A stretch of 64,000 bases of DNA, from positions 434,001-498,000 of the forward strand of contig NZ_BMVY01000002.1 in the NCBI RefSeq assembly GCF_014650955.1. The letters run 5' to 3'. The number at the start of each line of letters is the position of its first letter. Within the stretch, counting starts at the first letter, position 1. The translations under genes and the position numbers were made by a program. The notes below the pieces were generated by a model, which did not search any database, was not told the origin of the DNA, and saw only the letters and a program-made list of their open reading frames with translations. Shown here in pieces: positions 57,715 through 64,000 of the stretch. The stretch is from Streptomyces tauricus. Lineage in GTDB: Bacteria; Actinomycetota; Actinomycetes; Streptomycetales; Streptomycetaceae.

Positions 57715-58193
57715 GAACTGATGGTAGTCCGCTGCGGAGCGGCGCAGTGAGGGTGATCGACATCCGTGACGGTCCGGGCCCGCCCGGGACGCGCGACGCA
57801 CATACGGGAGACCCCTGAGCGCCGTACGACCCTGGGGTTCAGGATGTAAATCTGTGAACGGCCTTCGATTCAGGCGCATGGTTCCATCCATACCTGTGAT
57901 CCATCTCTCAAGTCATGCCATATGCGGCATTGCCATGAGGTAGGGCCTTATGGTGACCAGACGTGACCTGTGGCCGGGCCCCGAGCGCGAGAGCGCGTGA
58001 CGGGCGTGGATCCCGGTGGTCGTCGTCCACCGCTTCGAGACGGAGCGGAACTCCCCCTGGGCGTGGGGCGGGACGGCCGACCCGCCGGTGCCGGCCGCCT
58101 CCCCCACCGGGCGCGCAACCCCATTCCGCCGCAGCGGATCCCGCTCCTGCGGCTTCCGCCTCGGCGGCGCGTCCCGACCAGCAAGGAACGACC
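57715..58193. promoter_or_regulatory. Divergent region between response regulator and POT transporter
   Basis: 479 bp. Positions 57830-57960 are the least GC-rich part (gatgtaaatctgtg, ccatatgcggcattgccatg) and probably hold promoters. 57965-58190 is GC-rich, and its ORFs are not credible. aaggaa at 58183 is the transporter ribosome site. No tandem operator pattern was seen. Confidence 0.45.
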
Positions 58194-59696
58194 ATGGCGT
58201 CCAGCCTGACGAAGGACTCGGTCTCTCCGGGCACCCCCGGTTCCGGATCCGAGATGACCTTCTTCGGCCACCCCCGCGGACTGGCCACACTCTTCATGAC
58301 CGAGATGTGGGAGAGGTTCTCCTACTACGGCATGCGGGCACTGCTCCCGCTCTATCTGGTCGCCCCCGGCGGCCTGAACATGAGCGCGACCACCGCGACC
58401 GCGATCTACTCGGTGTACCTGTCGCTCGTGTACCTGCTCGCCCTTCCCGGCGGCTGGTTCGCGGACCGGGTGCTCGGCCCCCGCAAGACCGTCGCCGTCG
58501 CCGGACTGGTCATCATGCTCGGCCACCTGACGCTGGCGCTGCCGTCGTCCGGCACGTTCTTCGCGGGGCTCGGCCTCGTCGCGATCGGCTCGGGTCTGCT
58601 GAAGGCCAACATCTCCACGATGGTCGGCCACCTCTACAAGGGCCCGGACGACCCGCGCCGCGACGGCGGCTTCACGATCTTCTACATCGGCATCAACCTG
58701 GGCGCCTTCGCCGCTCCGCTGGTGATCGGCACCATCGGTGAGAAGGTCAACTGGCACCTGGGCTTCGCGCTCGCCGCGCTCGGCATGGCGCTGGGCCTGG
58801 CGCAGTTCCTGATGGGCCGCCGCCACCTCGACGCGCGCTCGGACGTCGTCCCGACGCCGATGTCCGCCGCGGAGAAGTCCGCGACCCTGCGCAAGGGCCT
58901 GCTGTGGCTGGCCGTCGCCGCGGTGTTCTACGCCGTCGTCGGCTTCTCCGGCCACTACACGCTGAACTGGATCATGGTTCCGCTCGCGCTGATCGGCCTG
59001 ATCATCCCGGTCTGGGTGATCGCCCGGATCAAGCGGGACAAGTCGCTGGACCGCGTCGAGCAGTCGAAGATGTCCGCGTACATCTGGTTCTTCGTCGCCG
59101 CGGCCGTCTTCTGGATGATCTACGACCAGGGCGGCTCCACGCTGTCGATCTTCGCCGAGTCGTCGGCCGACAACAGCGTCTTCGGCTGGGAGTTCCCGGT
59201 CTCCTGGTACCAGTCGGTCAACCCGGTCATGATCATGGCGCTCGCCCCGGTCTTCGCCTGGGCGTGGCTGGCGCTGAACCGGGCCGGCCGGGAGCCGAGC
59301 ACGATCGTGAAGTTCGCGTCCGGTCTGGTCCTGGTCGGCGCCTCGTTCTTCCTCTTCCTGGCCCCGCTGACGATCGCCGACGGCGGGCACAAGGCCGCCG
59401 CGATGTGGCTGGTCGCCATCTACTTCGTACAGACCGTCGGCGAACTGGCCGTCTCCCCGGTCGGCCTCTCCGTCACCACGAAGATGGCCCCCGCGAAGTA
59501 CGCCTCGCAGATGATGGGTGTCTGGTTCCTGGCCGTCACCGCCGGCGACGCGACGACCGCCCTGCTCTCCATCGCGGGCGTCGACCTGAACGGCATGGGC
59601 GTCGTCGCCCTGGAGGCCACCCTCGCGGTGGTCGCGGGCGTGGCGATCTACATGTACCGCAACAAGGTCAAGTCCTTGATGGGCAACGTGAACTAG
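58194..59696 (+). CDS. POT-family proton-coupled peptide transporter
   Basis: 500 residues. The proton-coupling motif ExxERFxYYG is intact (EMWERFSYYGMRALLPLYL). About 14 membrane helices follow, including GTFFAGLGLVAIGSGLLKANIS and FTIFYIGINLGAFAAPLVIG, with WHLGFALAALGM and the late signature GELAVSPVGLS. It should import di- and tripeptides with protons. The start is set by aaggaa before the ATG; upstream in-frame sequence is not coding. It is divergent from the two-component system, which might control it. Confidence 0.93.
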   Translation: MASSLTKDSVSPGTPGSGSEMTFFGHPRGLATLFMTEMWERFSYYGMRALLPLYLVAPGGLNMSATTATAIYSVYLSLVYLLALPGGWFADRVLGPRKTVAVAGLVIMLGHLTLALPSSGTFFAGLGLVAIGSGLLKANISTMVGHLYKGPDDPRRDGGFTIFYIGINLGAFAAPLVIGTIGEKVNWHLGFALAALGMALGLAQFLMGRRHLDARSDVVPTPMSAAEKSATLRKGLLWLAVAAVFYAVVGFSGHYTLNWIMVPLALIGLIIPVWVIARIKRDKSLDRVEQSKMSAYIWFFVAAAVFWMIYDQGGSTLSIFAESSADNSVFGWEFPVSWYQSVNPVMIMALAPVFAWAWLALNRAGREPSTIVKFASGLVLVGASFFLFLAPLTIADGGHKAAAMWLVAIYFVQTVGELAVSPVGLSVTTKMAPAKYASQMMGVWFLAVTAGDATTALLSIAGVDLNGMGVVALEATLAVVAGVAIYMYRNKVKSLMGNVN

Positions 59697-59744
59697 CCGC
59701 TCCGCGGTGCTGGGCAGCACATCGTCCACGCCCCGGAAGCGGCT

Positions 59745-59800
59745 GACTGCGCCGTTCCCCGCCCCCCTAGACACCTAGGGGCGCGGGGAACGGCGCAGTC
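59745..59800. terminator. Long bidirectional terminator made of repeat elements
   Basis: 26-bp arms (59745-59770 and 59775-59800) with one mismatch and an acac loop, 48 bp after the transporter stop. The right arm contains the ggggcgcggggaacggcgc element. Confidence 0.8.
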
Positions 59801-59872
59801 TTTCGCCTTTGCCTTCAGGGGCGCGGGGAACGGCGCAGTCCTTTCGCTTTTCAGGGGCGCGGGGAACTGCGC
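59778..59872. repeat. Array of three ggggcgcggggaac elements
   Basis: Copies at 59778-59796, 59818-59836 and 59854-59872 (the last ending actgcgc). It is the same family as at 55.5 kb and 48.7 kb, always between genes and close to gene ends. Confidence 0.8.
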
Positions 59873-59914
59873 AACCAGCCACACCGGCCTGCCAGTTCCC
59901 CACGCGCCCCACCC

Positions 59915-61276
59915 CTACGGCACCCTCCGCGAAGCGGCCCGCCGCCACGCGCCCGGCATGAACGTGAACACCGCCCCGCCGAGCAGAACCGCGGTCCCGG
60001 CGACAAACCCGAGCGCCCGCAACAGCCCCCCGTCACCGGCCCCGGTATCCGCGAGCCCACCCCCGGGGTCACCGGAACCACCACCCGCAGACGTCCCCGC
60101 TCCCCCGGCGGAGCCCCCGGCCGCCCCTCCCGGCTGCGCAGACGTGTCCAACGTCAGCGAAACCGCCGACTTCGTAGGCGTACACGTGGTCGTCGTCCCG
60201 AGCGCCTTCACCGTCAGCACCCCCGGCGACAGCGTCGACTCCCCGTCCGCGCCCGGCTTGTACGTACCGGTCATGTCGGAGATCACCATGGGGTCCCCGG
60301 ACTTGATGGCCTCGGCGTTGGTCGGCCCCTCGACGGCGACCGTGCCCTGGTCGGCGCCGCCCAGCACGACCTCCATCGACGGTTTGACCGAGTCGGCCGG
60401 GATGTCGGCGGGGCTGTCCATCACGGACCCCTTGAACTGGACGGTGAGGTCGTAACTCCCGCCGTTCTTCCTGGCGTTGATCTGCACCGGAGAGGTCGCG
60501 TTCTTGTCCCCGATCGGGGTCTTGCACGCGTAGGGGATGTCGACCGCCTTACCCGTGAAGTCGGTCTGCTCCTCCCCACCCCCGGTGGGCGCCGGACTCG
60601 TGGGCGCCGGACTCGTGGGAGCCGGGCTGGTAGGCGGCGGAGTGGTAGGCGCCGGACTGGTGGGATCTGGCGACTCGGGAGGCGGATCGCCCTCCCCCGC
60701 CGTGACGTTGATCGTCGCCGCGGACTTCACCGTCTCCGTAGGCGCGCACTTCGTGTCCGTGGACATGACGTTGATGGCGTACGCGTCCGGCGTCAGCGTC
60801 ACCGCACCGGCCGTCGTCAGTTTCAGCTTGCCCTTCATGTCGGACAGGATCATCGCCCCGCCCTTGGGGATCGCCGGGTTCTCGCGCGGCCCCTGCATCG
60901 CGACGGACGCGGTCTGCGCACCGGCCGCCTTGAGGGTGCCGGACGGCTGGACGGAGTTCGCGGGCAGATCGATGAGGTCGGGGTTCTTGGACGCGGCCTG
61001 CGCGAACTTCCACACCACCTCGACCTCGTCACCGACCTTCGCCGTGGCGGGCGCGCTGATCTCCACCTCGGTGGTGCCCTTGACCGTCGGCAGCCCGGAG
61101 ACGGGAGGGGGTACGCAGTCGGTCGCGTAGGACATCTCGGCGGCCTGGGCGGGCGCCGCCGCCACGCCCAGCAGGACTCCCGCACCGCCGAGCATCATCG
61201 CGACCCCGGCCGCGCTCGCTCTCCGGCCGCCTCCGGGTCTTCTCCTTCCGGGCCGGACTCTCCGTTGCGTGCTCAC
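59915..61276 (-). CDS. Secreted LADTG-type surface protein with two related domains
   Basis: 453 residues. The signal peptide ends AQA (about residue 45). Two related beta domains follow (about 48-195 and 235-385), each with a pair of cysteines and a core of the type GTVAVEGPTNAEAI, ISDMTGTY, TVKALGTTTTCTPT. Between them is a Pro/Thr/Ser linker with SPAPT repeats. The C-terminus has LADTG, a hydrophobic helix and ASRRVP, so sortase anchoring is likely. The GTG start overlaps the upstream gene's stop. Last gene of the surface operon; the function of the domain is not known. Confidence 0.88.
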   Translation of the reverse strand: MSTQRRVRPGRRRPGGGRRASAAGVAMMLGGAGVLLGVAAAPAQAAEMSYATDCVPPPVSGLPTVKGTTEVEISAPATAKVGDEVEVVWKFAQAASKNPDLIDLPANSVQPSGTLKAAGAQTASVAMQGPRENPAIPKGGAMILSDMKGKLKLTTAGAVTLTPDAYAINVMSTDTKCAPTETVKSAATINVTAGEGDPPPESPDPTSPAPTTPPPTSPAPTSPAPTSPAPTGGGEEQTDFTGKAVDIPYACKTPIGDKNATSPVQINARKNGGSYDLTVQFKGSVMDSPADIPADSVKPSMEVVLGGADQGTVAVEGPTNAEAIKSGDPMVISDMTGTYKPGADGESTLSPGVLTVKALGTTTTCTPTKSAVSLTLDTSAQPGGAAGGSAGGAGTSAGGGSGDPGGGLADTGAGDGGLLRALGFVAGTAVLLGGAVFTFMPGAWRRAASRRVP

Positions 61277-62571
61277 GTGTTTCCCTTCCTGGTGGGGGTC
61301 GTCGAAGTGTTCTCGTGCGGTGCGGAGAGCTGTTCGGCCCCGGCGGTCCCGGCGGTCCCGGTGGCCCCGGTGGCCCCGGTGGCCCCGGTGGCCCCGGTGG
61401 CCCCGGGGTCGGTGTCCGGAGTGAACCAGGGCAGCGCGGACCGCGTACGGGCCCGGGTACGCGTACCTGTGCCGGCGGCGGCCGAGTCGGGGTCGCCGGA
61501 GTCCCCGGCGGTCGGCGAAAGGTTCAGCTTCGGCATCCGCAGGGCGACTTCGGGCAGCCGCAGCCCCCCGCGCCGCACGCCGTGCGCCCCACGTCCGGGC
61601 CGCACACGTTGCCCACCCCTGCCGCTGCCGGAACGCCCGGCGCGCGCGGCGGATCCCCTCGGCCGCACCCGGTCCACCACGGCCATCCCGGTCCGGAACA
61701 GCGCGGCCGGTACGACGACACAGACCAGGATCCAGAAGAGCGTCACGCCCCAGGGGCGGCCCACGCCCCAGGGCTGCTCGGCGAGCACCTTGCCGCCGAA
61801 CTTCAGGGACACCGTGTAGTCGCCGTGCGCACCCGCGGTCAGCTCCACCGGCAGGCTGATCCGGGCCTTCTTACCTGGGGCGATGGTTCCGCGCCACTGG
61901 TGTTCCTCCCACTGCGGGGCGAACACGCCGTGCGAGGTGCCGACCTGGAAGACCGGGTTCTTCACGGCGGTGGTGCCGACGTTGCCGACGGTGAAGACGA
62001 GTTCGCGGGCGGGCGGCGCGCCGAACCAGGTGAGCAGACCGCTGGACCCGTCGAGCCGGGTGTCGGTGAGCACCGAGAGCCGCCCGGCGCTGTCCTCCTT
62101 GGGCAGCGGCTCGACCTCGTGTCCCGCGACCAGGAAAGGGGCGTCCGCCGCCGCCTTCGCGCCGGTGACCGTGGCGACATGGACCACGCAGGGACACGGT
62201 TCGGGCGGTTCGGTGACCGGCAGTTTCTTGCTGAACCGGCCCTTCGCGTCGGTGGTGACGGCCCGTCCGTCGGCGTTGGCGCAGGAGTTGGTACCGCCGA
62301 TCACGCCCCGGTCGGTCGAGGACTGACCGCAGATGAGCAACATCAGCAGGGCGTTCGCCCGCCATCCACTGCCGCTCACCGTGATCGACCCGCCGGTCCC
62401 CGCCTGGGACTTGGAGAGCTTCACCTGCGGCTTCTCCGCCGCGGAGGCGGTCACCCCCGCCAGCGGGCACAGGACAAGCGCGAGCACCGCCACCAGGGCG
62501 GGCATCCGCACCCCCACGGCCTCCCGGCAGCGGCGCACCCTTCCGCCCCCGCCACCCACGTCACCGCTCAC
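61273..62571 (-). CDS. Secreted or membrane-anchored protein with Ig-like domain
   Basis: About 432 residues from the GTG at 62571, which overlaps the upstream stop (GTGA) and has gggag 7 nt before. A signal peptide (ALVAVLALVLCPLAGVTASA) precedes an Ig-like domain of about 110 residues (GGSITVSGSGWRANALLMLLICGQ) with several cysteines. A second beta domain leads to a membrane helix (TLFWILVCVVVPAALFRTG). The cytoplasmic tail is Arg/Gly-rich and ends in GATGATGATG repeats encoded by a 9-bp tandem repeat. No named family recognised. It is third in the surface operon. Confidence 0.78.
   Translation of the reverse strand: MSGDVGGGGGRVRRCREAVGVRMPALVAVLALVLCPLAGVTASAAEKPQVKLSKSQAGTGGSITVSGSGWRANALLMLLICGQSSTDRGVIGGTNSCANADGRAVTTDAKGRFSKKLPVTEPPEPCPCVVHVATVTGAKAAADAPFLVAGHEVEPLPKEDSAGRLSVLTDTRLDGSSGLLTWFGAPPARELVFTVGNVGTTAVKNPVFQVGTSHGVFAPQWEEHQWRGTIAPGKKARISLPVELTAGAHGDYTVSLKFGGKVLAEQPWGVGRPWGVTLFWILVCVVVPAALFRTGMAVVDRVRPRGSAARAGRSGSGRGGQRVRPGRGAHGVRRGGLRLPEVALRMPKLNLSPTAGDSGDPDSAAAGTGTRTRARTRSALPWFTPDTDPGATGATGATGATGATGTAGTAGAEQLSAPHENTSTTPTRKGNT
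61337..61408. repeat. 9-bp tandem repeat ggccccggt
   Basis: About eight near-perfect units. On the minus strand they encode the repeated Gly-Ala-Thr near the C-terminus of the 61273-62571 gene. In-frame length variation is expected. Confidence 0.8.
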
Positions 62572-63536
62572 ATCGCCGCTCCCGTCGTCTCGACTTCCGA
62601 CGTCCCGACTCCCGTCGTGTCGACCTCCGTACGCGGCCGCTCGGCGCCCCCAGTCCACCCGGACCGCCCCCGCCGCCGCACATGTCGTACACGTCGTACA
62701 CGTCGTACGAACCAGAGGGCGCCCCCCGCGCACACCGCGAGCCCGGACAACGCGCCCACCACCCCCGCCGTCCGCGGCACGAACCACACGCGTGCGTCCG
62801 CCCCGGCACGGACCCCGCCCTCCGCCGTGACCGTCAGCCCGACGTCGACCCCGTCGAGGGCGGGCGGATCGGGCCAGGGTTCGTCGAGCCGGACGCGGCG
62901 GCCGGGAAGCAGTTCGACGGGCAGGGTGCGCGGGGCCCGGTCGAGAACTTCGCCGAACAATCCCTCGGCGCGTACGGCGAGCCTCGGGGTCAGCACGGTG
63001 GTGCCGCGGTTGACCAGTTCGTAGGAGATCAGGCCGTCATGGATCCGCACGTGCTCGACCGTGAGCGCCGAGAGGGTCGGTCCGCCGACGCGCAGCTGGA
63101 CCCGTACGGCCGCGGTCCGGCCCCCGGCGCTCGCGAGGATCGCGCCGGGGTGGTCACCGGGCGCGGTGTCCGCCGGGACGCTGACGGTGAAGGGCACGTC
63201 GGCGCGGGTGCGCGCGGGAATCCGTACCGTCCGCTCGGCGAAGGTGATCCAGGCCCCGGTGTCCTTCGCCCGCGCCCGTACGGAGAGCGTTCCGTCGGCG
63301 CCGTTGTCGGCGTCGGCGCCGCGGAGCCGTACCGTCAGCGGCTTTCCGCCGGGGTTGCGCACCGACACGGTGTCCTGGAGGACCGTGCCGGGCGCGCCCT
63401 CGGCGTAGAAGTACGGCCGGCCGTCGCGCCCGCCCGCCGAGGGCACGACGGACCAGTCGTCGGCGGCCACGGAGACCGGGGAGGCGCCGAGCACGGTCAC
63501 GGAGGCGAGGCAGAGGGCACGGACGGCGAACGGCAT
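62568..63536 (-). CDS. DUF916-like secreted protein with C-terminal membrane helix
   Basis: 322 residues. A signal peptide (ALCLASVTVLGASPVSVAA) is followed by two beta domains. The first reads WSVVPSAGGRDGRPYFYAEGAPGTVLQDTVSVRNPG, in the style of DUF916/WxL-associated proteins, and the second includes LISYELVNRGTTVLTPRLAV. A single helix (GVVGALSGLAVCAGGALWFV) and an Arg-rich cytoplasmic tail close the protein. Proteins of this type accompany surface or peptidoglycan-bound complexes. Its stop overlaps the next gene's start, and it lies 37 bp after the LPQTG gene. Confidence 0.82.
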   Translation of the reverse strand: MPFAVRALCLASVTVLGASPVSVAADDWSVVPSAGGRDGRPYFYAEGAPGTVLQDTVSVRNPGGKPLTVRLRGADADNGADGTLSVRARAKDTGAWITFAERTVRIPARTRADVPFTVSVPADTAPGDHPGAILASAGGRTAAVRVQLRVGGPTLSALTVEHVRIHDGLISYELVNRGTTVLTPRLAVRAEGLFGEVLDRAPRTLPVELLPGRRVRLDEPWPDPPALDGVDVGLTVTAEGGVRAGADARVWFVPRTAGVVGALSGLAVCAGGALWFVRRVRRVRHVRRRGRSGWTGGAERPRTEVDTTGVGTSEVETTGAAM

Positions 63537-63573
63537 CGGCGGCTCCGAGGCAGAAGGGCTGGTGCGGGGCGGT

Positions 63574-64000
63574 TCAGCCGCGGGCCTGGTTGCGCCGGGT
63601 CAGCCACAGCACGCCCGCCGCGCCCGCCAGCAGGACGGTGCCGCCGAGCGTGCCGAGGGCGATCGCGGAGTCCTCGGGTCCGGTCTGCGGCAGCTCCTCA
63701 CCGCCGGCCGGAGCGTCCTGCGCCGAGCCGGAGGAGCCGGAGGTGCTGCCGCCACCGGCCGCCGCGGCGACGGTCAGGGTCAGCGATGGCTTCGGGTTGT
63801 TGCCGGGTGTGCAGGTGGTCGTCGTACCGAGGGCCTCGATGGTCAGTACACCCGCGGTGAAGGTGACCTTGCCGCTTCCCTTCGGGGTGTACGTCCCGGA
63901 CAGATCGGTGATCTTGATGGGGGTGTTGGCGGGGATCGCGTCCGGGTTCGCGGGGCCCTTGACCGCCACGGTCCCGCTGTCGGCGCCGCCGAGTTTGATG
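63574..64000 (-). CDS. LPQTG-type surface protein, 5' part outside window
   Basis: Only the last 141 residues are present. The visible domain (GGADSGTVAVKGPANPDAI, ITDLSGTYTPKG, TIEALGTTTTCTPG) is clearly homologous to the second domain of the LADTG protein four genes along. A Gly/Ser linker, LPQTG, a hydrophobic helix (SAIALGTLGGTVLLAGAAGVLWL) and TRRNQARG complete a sorting signal. First visible gene of the surface operon. Its true start lies beyond the right edge; the GTG at 63969 is an internal codon. Confidence 0.85.
   Translation of the reverse strand, partial: IKLGGADSGTVAVKGPANPDAIPANTPIKITDLSGTYTPKGSGKVTFTAGVLTIEALGTTTTCTPGNNPKPSLTLTVAAAAGGGSTSGSSGSAQDAPAGGEELPQTGPEDSAIALGTLGGTVLLAGAAGVLWLTRRNQARG

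Noticed and set aside
57963..58193. 77-codon N-terminal extension of the POT transporter
   Set aside because: The sequence is Arg/Pro/Ser-rich with no family match. A good ribosome site precedes the ATG at 58194, and the family motif follows soon after.

Overview
The window is chromosomal DNA from a Streptomyces species. The GC content is very high and third codon positions are almost all G or C. The genes include Streptomyces-specific developmental regulators (BldM, WhiD, the sigma factor ShbA), LAxTG-type sortase substrates and GroEL1 with a histidine-rich tail. No phage, insertion sequence, CRISPR array, tRNA or rRNA was seen, so this reads as core chromosome.

Layout. 1-3.8 kb: a response regulator (cut by the window edge), a PspC-domain histidine kinase, and a divergent PspC membrane protein with a small partner. 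3.9-9.6 kb: unrelated housekeeping and hypothetical genes (DoxX, a membrane protein with a Cys cluster, DUF4429/SHOCT, class II aldolase, a small membrane protein, a PPOX-fold flavoprotein). 9.6-12.0 kb: guaA, divergent from chorismate mutase; the latter is preceded by what looks like a leaderless leader-peptide attenuator. 12.0-16.0 kb: a gene-free stretch with three adjacent hairpins, a translationally coupled membrane protein/lipoprotein pair and an LAETG wall-anchored protein. 16.1-19.7 kb: GMC oxidoreductase and succinic semialdehyde dehydrogenase. 19.8-34.3 kb: six Ser/Thr kinase-type membrane proteins interrupted by a diacylglycerol-kinase-family gene; one of the six is a degenerate pseudokinase with a large insertion. 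34.7-42.1 kb: glpD, a nucleotide-sugar dehydrogenase homologue lacking its catalytic residues, guaB3-like, guaB and shbA. 42.3-43.7 kb: bldM and whiD, divergent, with a clear sigma-BldN-type promoter for bldM. 43.8-46.2 kb: a LysR regulator divergent from MOSC and SDR genes. 46.3-48.6 kb: groES-groEL1 with two CIRCE operators. 48.8-51.8 kb: two coupled polysaccharide deacetylases and a methyltransferase. 51.8-55.4 kb: the purK-purE-dipeptidase operon and a GtrA protein. 55.6-59.7 kb: an OmpR-type two-component system and a POT peptide transporter. 59.9-64 kb: a four-gene cell-surface operon with two sortase-type substrates.

How the genes work together. Three themes recur. (1) Development and spore envelope: ShbA, BldM, WhiD and the kinase cluster, which resembles the five-kinase S. 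coelicolor cluster reported to act on the spore-wall synthesising complex. (2) Guanine and adenine nucleotide supply: guaA, guaB, the guaB3-like gene, purE and purK. (3) The cell surface: two deacetylases, LAETG, LADTG and LPQTG proteins, and a DUF916-like protein.

Intergenic DNA carries several families of inverted and tandem repeats. They include a 24-bp inverted repeat, a 48-bp perfect palindrome, the ggggcgcggggaacggcgc element in arrays, and 17-bp tandem repeats that overlap the stop codons of two genes. All calls are from reading the sequence; no database search was run, and remarks on S. coelicolor are from memory.
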